Below are positions 1-5,779 of a stretch of 7,564 nucleotides of DNA, piece after piece. Position 1 is the stretch's first letter, and every line of letters starts with the position of its first letter. The stretch comes from Gammaproteobacteria bacterium (GTDB lineage: Bacteria > Pseudomonadota > Gammaproteobacteria > Enterobacterales > Kangiellaceae), in the NCBI GenBank assembly GCA_002401655.1, contig NVTT01000016.1:26984-34547 (forward strand), read 5' to 3'. A program made the position numbers and the translations under genes. Under the pieces are notes generated by a model, which ran no database searches, had not been told where the DNA came from, and saw only the letters and a list, made by a program, of their open reading frames with translations.

Positions 1-2
1 CA

Positions 3-2321
3 ATTTCTAAAAAATTGATTAGTTTAATTATAAATCTCGTTCTTTCTAATACGCTTATTTATCTAGTTTTAAAATTATATATTCCATTAATCGATAATTA
101 TGTAATTGTTAGCGTGATCATTGTATTTTCTTTTGTCTACTTATATATTTCGACTAATAGCCATTCATTCAAAGCAATTAACAAAAAGAACATTTTAGAA
201 CATATCAATAGAAAGCTTCCGGAATATCAGGAAAGTAGCCAAATTATATTGGATTGCAATGAAGGGGGTATTAAGAGAGCGTTGCGATACAAAGTCGTTA
301 ATCAAATATTGTTAGATGAAAAGCAAGGTACTCTAATAAAGACCCTACCTAATACACATTGGAAAATATCATTAACACTACTATTGATTATATTTCTAAT
401 AAATTTTTATTCCGAACATCTAAATTTACTCTTCGACAATGAAGTAAGAAAAGATGAATTAGTTCTGGACATTGAGAATATACCAGTAAAAAATGAAGAA
501 AATAATCTGGCGTTAATCGAAGAAATTACTATTGAGGTAACTCCACCTAAATATACGAAACTAAAAAAACTAGCATCTAATGACCTTAATTTGAATATCC
601 CAGAGAATTCCGTTGTTAATTGGCATATCAGTTTAAGTGCCGAAGTTGATGATGTTTTTATGATTTTAACATCCACACGAACTGAGAAGAACAAGCTTAA
701 GATGTTATATAACTCGGAGACAGAACGTTATGCCGTTAATCGCAAACTACAACAGACTCAAATATATAATTTTGAAGTCGTCGAAAATGGAATCAATCGA
801 ATTTTAGACGGTGTTTACAGTATTGTACTAATCAAGGATCAATCGCCAAAGATAAAAATAGTCACGCCAAAGCAATCATTAGTAGAGTATCCACTGTCCG
901 GTAATCATTCATTCACTTTGACGGTTGATGTGGTAGATGACTTCGGTATAGGTAACGTCAATATTCTAGCATCTGTGGCGAAAGGCTCTGGTGAAGCTGT
1001 AAAATTTCGCGACAAGATATTTAAGTTTGATGAGATTAAAAATAATATAAACACAGCTACAAAAAAGGCTAGTTTTCGTTATAAAAAACAATGGCGACTA
1101 ACTGATCTAGATATGGAGCCAGGTGATGAAGTTTACTTTCATGTACAGGCAACAGATAACAGACAGCCGGAAACGCAAACCAGTAAATCGAGTAGCGTAA
1201 TTGTCCGATGGTTAGATGATGAAGATATAGAGTTGTCAGCAGAAGGAATTCGGATTGGATTTGTACCGGAATACTTTAGGAGCCAAAGGCAAATAATAAT
1301 TGAAACGATTGAGTTAATTGAAGATAAGAATGATCTTTCATTAGATGAGTTTAGTGAACACTCAGTTGACTTAGGGTATTCGCAAAATGATCTAAAAACT
1401 AAATATGGTCAATATCTAGGAGATGAGTTTGGTGAAGGTCCAGAGGAACACTTTGGATTGGCTGATGGTTATCACGGCGATGGTGAAGTTGATAATGCGG
1501 GTACCGTCGATAATCACAGCGATGAATCAGAACATAGCGATGAGCATGATGAAAGCGGTGAAACTGAAAAAATTGGAGATGGCGAAGCACTCATAGAAAA
1601 ATTTACCCATAATCATGGAACAGAAGAGATAGCACCTCTTTCAAGTCGCGATCCAAAAACATGGATGAAAATGGCGGTAAGTGAAATGTGGCAAGCGGAA
1701 TTACACTTAATGCTTTCTGAGCCAGCCAAAGCGTTGCCCTTTGAAAAAAAGGCCTACAAGTATTTAAAAGAGGCAAGAAAAGCGGATCGTATTTACGCCA
1801 AACGATTAGGATTTGAACCACCTCCCGTTACAGAAGATAGACGCTTAACTGGCGAGCTAAGTGATCTTGGTTCAAATTTCGTTAATACAAAAGGATTTAC
1901 TAACCACAAATCTAGCGAAAGAAATATTCGCGCAACTTATATGCTAATTAACCAATGGAAGTTATTAAATGATAAACAGCAAGAATCATTTGAAGTTGGT
2001 TTTGAAGAGTTGAAAATTATAAGTAGTTTAAAGAATGATTTATTAGAGTTGACTAAAAGCAGACCGGTGCTAATTAAATATGTTGCGATATTAGAGCAAA
2101 TTAGTATAAGTAAAAGACTTTCGTTAAAGAGCTGTAAGAATTGTATTAATGATTTGAAACAACGGTTATGGTCCTTGCTTTCTACACCTAATAGTTTACC
2201 AAATACCCAAACCGATTCATCGGGATTAAGTAACCAGTCAAAAAAACAATATTTGAAAACGGTTAGAAAACTCATCCATTCTTCTTCTGTCGATAGTAAA
2301 GGCGGAAATGATGAGCGTTGA
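3..2321 (+). CDS. DUF4175-like inner-membrane protein with large periplasmic part (5' end open)
   Basis: Role unknown; DUF4175-type proteins are usually coded with MoxR AAA ATPases and DUF58/VWA proteins and are thought to act in the envelope. The frame is open to the window edge. The first possible start here is TTG at 15, with no visible ribosome site, so the true start is probably upstream. Numbering from that TTG, hydrophobic segments lie at about 2-23, 28-46 and 117-132. The basic stretch 47-115 between the second and third should be cytoplasmic, which puts residues after 133 in the periplasm. Family-like features are a TPPKYT motif at 176-181, a beta-rich region with EPGDEVYFHVQATDN near 365-380, and a helical C-terminal region (SEMWQAELHLML, then FEPPPV). 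Residues 474-538 are acidic and carry seven histidines. A C707-x2-C710 pair sits near the C-terminus. The gene overlaps the next one by 14 bases. The family call is from motif memory, not a search. Confidence 0.72.
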   Translation: MSKKLISLIINLVLSNTLIYLVLKLYIPLIDNYVIVSVIIVFSFVYLYISTNSHSFKAINKKNILEHINRKLPEYQESSQIILDCNEGGIKRALRYKVVNQILLDEKQGTLIKTLPNTHWKISLTLLLIIFLINFYSEHLNLLFDNEVRKDELVLDIENIPVKNEENNLALIEEITIEVTPPKYTKLKKLASNDLNLNIPENSVVNWHISLSAEVDDVFMILTSTRTEKNKLKMLYNSETERYAVNRKLQQTQIYNFEVVENGINRILDGVYSIVLIKDQSPKIKIVTPKQSLVEYPLSGNHSFTLTVDVVDDFGIGNVNILASVAKGSGEAVKFRDKIFKFDEIKNNINTATKKASFRYKKQWRLTDLDMEPGDEVYFHVQATDNRQPETQTSKSSSVIVRWLDDEDIELSAEGIRIGFVPEYFRSQRQIIIETIELIEDKNDLSLDEFSEHSVDLGYSQNDLKTKYGQYLGDEFGEGPEEHFGLADGYHGDGEVDNAGTVDNHSDESEHSDEHDESGETEKIGDGEALIEKFTHNHGTEEIAPLSSRDPKTWMKMAVSEMWQAELHLMLSEPAKALPFEKKAYKYLKEARKADRIYAKRLGFEPPPVTEDRRLTGELSDLGSNFVNTKGFTNHKSSERNIRATYMLINQWKLLNDKQQESFEVGFEELKIISSLKNDLLELTKSRPVLIKYVAILEQISISKRLSLKSCKNCINDLKQRLWSLLSTPNSLPNTQTDSSGLSNQSKKQYLKTVRKLIHSSSVDSKGGNDER
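2298..2313 (+). promoter_or_regulatory. Ribosome binding site inside the upstream gene, with tandem ATG start
   Basis: AAAGGCGG lies inside the last codons of the upstream gene, just before two adjacent in-frame ATG codons at 2308 and 2311. The AGG core is 5 bases from the first ATG and 8 bases from the second, so 2311 is the better-spaced start. The upstream stop codon is at 2319-2321, after both starts, which is typical of translational coupling. Confidence 0.6.
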
Positions 2322-4320
2322 TTTTAGTAATCTTATATTGATTGACTATCTTAGTTTGGTGCTAATGGCCATTTCCTTTCTCTATTTTCAGTTATCAATC
2401 CTAAACAGATCAAATGATAAGTCTACTTTGAGTCGGGCTTCCTTAAGTTTCGTCAATAGTCTACTTTTTATTTCAGTTGTTGGTTTAGTTGTACAGCCTG
2501 AGTTTAAACTTGTTGCTAATAATGAATTAAAAGAAGTCCGCATAATAACAAAATCAACTAATACTGATATAGACTCTATGATTGATGAGGTAGAAGAGAA
2601 TAGGGGAAATACATTTATATTAACTGACGTTATGGAACCATTTCTAAATAAAAGCAAATCAATACATCTAAATAGAAATGTTATTTCCTCACCAAGTCAA
2701 CTGCCAATACGAATGTCAAGAGTATATAGAGGCGAACCGAATCGTCGCTATTCTTTAGAGGTGGTTGGAGATGGTTTTACTCGTCAACAGATTGAATCAA
2801 TTAGTAAAAATAAGGGCCGGTACTTCCAAGGAATAGTTTATGAACCTCCTACCGATAAAACCATTGGGATTATACATCCTACTTGGAATGTCAGGATGAA
2901 TTTGGGAGAGCTCTCTTTGTTTACTGCAGAGTTTCAAAGCGGGAGTTCAGAAGACATAAAAGACAAGAATAAAAAATCTGCTTATGTGGTAAGACTGCTA
3001 GATCCTTCTGGGCAGTTAGAAGGCGAAAAAACGATCTCTAATAGTGAGCTAATAAACTTTAAAATTATACCGAAGACTTTCGGTCTAATGACATATAAAA
3101 TTGAAGTGTTAGAGGGTGATACAGTCATTAGCCAAGAAACTATTGCTATCGAAGTCATTAATCAATCCAATTTACGGATGTTGATCTTGCAATCGTCTCC
3201 ATCATTTGAAACTAAACAAATTAAAAACTGGGCGGGTGATAATCAAGCCGTCGTTGTTGTTAATACAAATATAAATCCGAAAATAAACCTCTCTCGCTTA
3301 ACTAATGTTGACGAACAAGAACGGAAAAAATACGAATTGTTAGCTCTCAGCGAAAGTTTGTTGGCAGGTTTTGATATTCTAATGATTGATTCAAGACGGT
3401 TTAATCAGCTAAATGTCGAAGAGAAAAAAACGATAGCAAACTCTTTAGATGACGGTTTAGGCGTTATCCTATTGATGGACAAAGAATCCTTAGAAGATTC
3501 GCTTCCTTTTTCGGCATCCGCTGAAGGTTGGTTGTCCACTAGGTTAGTAGGAAAAAACAATCAATCTGCTTTATATTTGGAATCGTTAAAAGAGAATAAT
3601 AAAGGACATCATCTTCTTTATGAGTCAGCTATTTCTCATATTTCAAATGGTTTTGAATTTGAAGATAACAAATCAACTCCTCTAATTAGTAATTCGAAGA
3701 AAGAAATATTAGTTGTGCAATTACAGCAGGGTTTAGGGAAAGTAAGTTACAGTTTAATAAAGGATACTTATCGCTGGGTTTCAAATGGTGAAAAAAATTC
3801 CCACAGCCTGTTTTGGCAACATCTAATAAAAAATACAGCGAGACAGCGTAAAAATGAAATAGAGTGGATAACAGATAACGAGAGAATTGTTGTTGGTAAT
3901 AAAGAGCGACTATGTGTAGCAAACAAATTAATGAGTTCTGATTTATATCAGTCGGAAATTCACTCCTTTAGAGATAACAAGGTTTCAAAAGTACTATTTA
4001 ACAAAGTTCCGACTTTGACAAATCGATATTGCGCTAGTTATTGGCCGGAAGCGTCTGGTTGGCATCACTTGCGGATGGGAGAAGAAAATAAATATCAAGC
4101 TCTAAATTTTTATGTTTACCCAAAAGACAATTTTTTGGCTGATCATAAACGTTTAAAAATCAAAAACACACTAAAGTATAAAGAACAGATTAACAGTATG
4201 AAAAAGACCAGTAGATCTAAAACTGCATTTCTGTACGGTAAAATTGAGATATGGATATATTGGATGTTGATTATTTTGTCACTCACTTATATATGGATAG
4301 AAAGGAAGTATTCTGAGTGA
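2308..4320 (+). CDS. Membrane-anchored protein with inactive glutamine-amidotransferase-like domain, MoxR-operon type
   Basis: Function not established. The 670-residue protein has hydrophobic segments at about 8-30 and 45-63, joined by a basic loop, and a third at about 646-664 followed by a short basic tail. This predicts a periplasmic part of nearly 580 residues anchored at both ends. Residues about 291-512 resemble the amidotransferase-like (ThuA/BatA-associated) fold. They show MLILQSSPSFETKQIKNWA at 291, FDILMIDSRRF at 355 and DDGLGVILLMD at 381. No Cys lies where a class I amidotransferase nucleophile would be, so a structural or binding role is likelier than catalysis. A beta-rich region follows, with a WPEASGWHHL motif and the only two cysteines of the protein, C536 and C575. 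ATG at 2308 and ATG at 2311 are both possible; AAAGG at 2298-2302 is better spaced for 2311. The overlap with the upstream gene implies coupled translation and joint function. BatA-like or COG5426-like are the nearest labels I would offer. Confidence 0.68.
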   Translation: MMSVDFSNLILIDYLSLVLMAISFLYFQLSILNRSNDKSTLSRASLSFVNSLLFISVVGLVVQPEFKLVANNELKEVRIITKSTNTDIDSMIDEVEENRGNTFILTDVMEPFLNKSKSIHLNRNVISSPSQLPIRMSRVYRGEPNRRYSLEVVGDGFTRQQIESISKNKGRYFQGIVYEPPTDKTIGIIHPTWNVRMNLGELSLFTAEFQSGSSEDIKDKNKKSAYVVRLLDPSGQLEGEKTISNSELINFKIIPKTFGLMTYKIEVLEGDTVISQETIAIEVINQSNLRMLILQSSPSFETKQIKNWAGDNQAVVVVNTNINPKINLSRLTNVDEQERKKYELLALSESLLAGFDILMIDSRRFNQLNVEEKKTIANSLDDGLGVILLMDKESLEDSLPFSASAEGWLSTRLVGKNNQSALYLESLKENNKGHHLLYESAISHISNGFEFEDNKSTPLISNSKKEILVVQLQQGLGKVSYSLIKDTYRWVSNGEKNSHSLFWQHLIKNTARQRKNEIEWITDNERIVVGNKERLCVANKLMSSDLYQSEIHSFRDNKVSKVLFNKVPTLTNRYCASYWPEASGWHHLRMGEENKYQALNFYVYPKDNFLADHKRLKIKNTLKYKEQINSMKKTSRSKTAFLYGKIEIWIYWMLIILSLTYIWIERKYSE

Positions 4321-4330
4321 TTTCACTAGC

Positions 4331-4358
4331 TTGCATTAACTTAAACTAGGTCTATACT
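4331..4358 (+). promoter_or_regulatory. Possible sigma-70 promoter for the CDGSH gene
   Basis: TATACT at 4353-4358 matches the -10 consensus at 5 of 6 positions. TTGCAT at 4331-4336 matches the -35 consensus at 3 of 6, with a 16-base spacer. The site lies in the 73-base gap after the membrane-protein operon, and transcription would begin about 28 bases before the ATG at 4394. I see no terminator hairpin in this gap, so read-through from the operon is also possible. This is based on the sequence pattern only. Confidence 0.35.
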
Positions 4359-4393
4359 TTAAATTACATGAATTACTAAACAGAATAACTAAA

Positions 4394-4630
4394 ATGAGCA
4401 AAGCAGTCAGAGCATCAGACACACCTTATATCGAAGCGGTTGAGGCAGGAAAAACTTATATGTGGTGTGCATGTGGAAAAAGCGCCAAACAGCCGTTCTG
4501 TGATGGCTCCCACGCTGGCACTGGAATGGCGCCAACAATATATAAGGCGACAGAATCTAGAAATATTATGTTCTGCGGTTGTAAACAAACCAAGAATTCA
4601 CCTATCTGCGACGGTAGCCATAGTCAATAG
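4394..4630 (+). CDS. Tandem CDGSH iron-sulfur domain protein
   Basis: A 78-residue protein made almost entirely of two CDGSH zinc-finger-type motifs, each expected to bind one [2Fe-2S] cluster through three Cys and one His. The first set of ligands is C25, C27, C36 and H40 (ending PFCDGSH). The second is C61, C63, C72 and H76 (ending PICDGSH). Both sets fit the family pattern C-x-C-x2-S/T-x3-P-x-C-D-G-S-H exactly. No signal peptide or membrane segment is visible, so it should be soluble and cytoplasmic. The two-motif layout resembles the mitochondrial CISD3/MiNT branch rather than single-motif mitoNEET. Proteins of this family are redox-active and linked to electron or cluster transfer; the partner here is unknown. 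There is no strong ribosome site before the ATG, only an A-rich leader. The gene converges with the dehydrogenase gene, with a 21-base gap. Family call is firm; role is inferred. Confidence 0.93.
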   Translation: MSKAVRASDTPYIEAVEAGKTYMWCACGKSAKQPFCDGSHAGTGMAPTIYKATESRNIMFCGCKQTKNSPICDGSHSQ

Positions 4631-4651
4631 TCTGACTGCGCAAAAATTCAA

Positions 4652-5551
4652 TTATGGTTTTAGAAAATCAGCTTGAGAATATTCTGGATTAGGGTATTGA
4701 TAGAAGCCTTTACCACTTTTAACACCTAATTTTCCCGCATTAACTAGAGGCTCTAATAGGCTAGCAAATTTCTTAGATTGTGGCGTGTCATTATTGTGAG
4801 CTATGTGTAATGCTGTATCTAAACCGACTTGATCCATCATGCCAAACGGACCAAGAGGTAATCCAAAATTACCCATAAACGATCGATCAATATCTTGAAT
4901 ACTCCCAATTTGCTTCAATAATAAATCACTCGCACTAGTTAAAATATTCATCAACATATAGTTGAATAAGTAACCATTGGATTCCTTTTTGATATGTACT
5001 GGAATTTGATTTAATTTTACACCTAATTGATAGAGTAATTCTGGGATCCAAGTTGCAGTAGTTTGATGTGGCATAATATCAACTACTTTGGCTGTAAAAA
5101 CATCATGAAAATGAAAAGCACAAAAGCGTTCAGGACTTCCCGAGTCATCGCAATATTGTGATGGTAGTAAGAAGGAGCTATTCGTTGTGAAAATTGTATG
5201 CGAGGGACAAAGCTTGCCAAATTGCTTCCAAACCTGTTTTTTAATTTCTAAGTTTTCTGTGACTGATTCATTTACAAAGTCCGTATCTTTGGCCGCGATA
5301 TCTGCATCCGTAGTATAAGTAATACGATCCAAAATATCTTCAAAATTGCAATCGTTAACGGTTTTACTTTTCACCAATGAGCGCAATAATTTTTCTTGCG
5401 CTTTTCTTGCCGTCTCTAAACTTGTTTGTGATATATCAAATAGGAAAGTATCAAAACCAGAAATAGCACATTGTAGAGCCACTCGTAATCCAAGCGTCCC
5501 AGATCCAAGTATTAATATTTTATGGATATCTTTTAACTTCAACTGATTCAT
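4652..5551 (-). CDS. 3-hydroxyacyl-CoA dehydrogenase-like protein (NAD-dependent)
   Basis: A 299-residue cytoplasmic enzyme of the 3-hydroxyacyl-CoA dehydrogenase family, which oxidises 3-hydroxyacyl-CoA to 3-ketoacyl-CoA with NAD+ in beta-oxidation or related pathways. The Rossmann motif G16-x-G18-x2-G21 is followed by D39 at the end of the second strand, pointing to NAD rather than NADP. ESVTENLEIKK at 95-105 and TNSS at 123-126 are family-like. H147 (AFHFHD) fits the catalytic His and N197 (LFNYML) the conserved Asn. The usual Glu partner appears as D158 (VVDIMPH). LGPFGMMDQVGLDT at 233 and SGKGFYQYP at 279 mark the C-terminal dimerisation domain. It is a stand-alone dehydrogenase with no fused hydratase. 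I chose the ATG at 5551 because AGAGA lies 7 bases before it and the Rossmann fold then begins near residue 11. An in-frame ATG at 5638 would add 29 residues with no ribosome site. Substrate chain length cannot be read from sequence; other hydroxy-acid dehydrogenases of the same fold are possible. Confidence 0.88.
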   Translation of the reverse strand: MNQLKLKDIHKILILGSGTLGLRVALQCAISGFDTFLFDISQTSLETARKAQEKLLRSLVKSKTVNDCNFEDILDRITYTTDADIAAKDTDFVNESVTENLEIKKQVWKQFGKLCPSHTIFTTNSSFLLPSQYCDDSGSPERFCAFHFHDVFTAKVVDIMPHQTTATWIPELLYQLGVKLNQIPVHIKKESNGYLFNYMLMNILTSASDLLLKQIGSIQDIDRSFMGNFGLPLGPFGMMDQVGLDTALHIAHNNDTPQSKKFASLLEPLVNAGKLGVKSGKGFYQYPNPEYSQADFLKP

Positions 5552-5558
5552 TATCACA

Positions 5559-5563
5559 TCTCT
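5559..5563 (-). promoter_or_regulatory. Ribosome binding site deciding the dehydrogenase start
   Basis: Read on the minus strand, AGAGA sits 7 bases before the ATG at 5551-5549. The alternative in-frame ATG at 5640-5638 is preceded by AT-rich sequence without a purine-rich site, so the downstream start is preferred. Confidence 0.6.
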
Positions 5564-5614
5564 TTGTTTAAATTTACCCAATAGTTCTTTATTGGCGTTT
5601 TTAATGGGAAACAC

Positions 5615-5620
5615 ATTATA
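5615..5620 (-). promoter_or_regulatory. Possible -10 element for the dehydrogenase gene
   Basis: A perfect TATAAT on the minus strand, about 64 bases before the chosen ATG. No good -35 is present; the best hexamer, TTAAAT with an 18-base spacer, matches at 3 of 6 positions. If used, transcription would start near 5608, downstream of the alternative ATG at 5638, which agrees with the shorter protein. AT-rich sequence makes chance matches likely. Confidence 0.3.
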
Positions 5621-5688
5621 TTTCGCTAAGGTTAACATATTTAAGAATTACTTAGTGAGCAAAATACTAATGCCGTGCGATTGGACAT

Positions 5689-5716
5689 TTGAATCAATTA
5701 AATTTTCATGTATAGT
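5689..5716 (+). promoter_or_regulatory. Possible sigma-70 promoter for the secreted nuclease gene
   Basis: TTGAAT at 5689-5694 matches the -35 consensus at 4 of 6 positions. TATAGT at 5711-5716 matches the -10 at 5 of 6, with a 16-base spacer. It lies in the 228-base divergent region and would give a leader of about 55 bases. The -35 overlaps a short inverted repeat, TTGA-A-TCAA (5689-5697), which could be an operator half-site pair or chance. I recognise no known regulator box in the rest of this divergent region. Confidence 0.4.
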
Positions 5717-5779
5717 ATTTTTGTTAAATTTTATCGCACAATTTTATTTCATCTAACAATAACTAACAGGAAATAATAA

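Noticed and set aside
1399..1590. Minus-strand 63-residue reading frame very rich in His, Arg and Tyr
   Set aside because: It is the antisense of the acidic, low-complexity segment of the DUF4175-like gene. It has no ribosome site and its composition is explained by the sense codons.
4631..4651. Search for a bidirectional terminator between the convergent CDGSH and dehydrogenase genes
   Set aside because: The 21-base gap and its immediate flanks show no convincing GC-rich hairpin with a T-run.
4440..4676. Second plus-strand 78-residue frame overlapping the CDGSH gene
   Set aside because: It is out of frame with a gene that has two perfect iron-sulfur motifs, shows no recognisable domain and runs into the convergent dehydrogenase gene.
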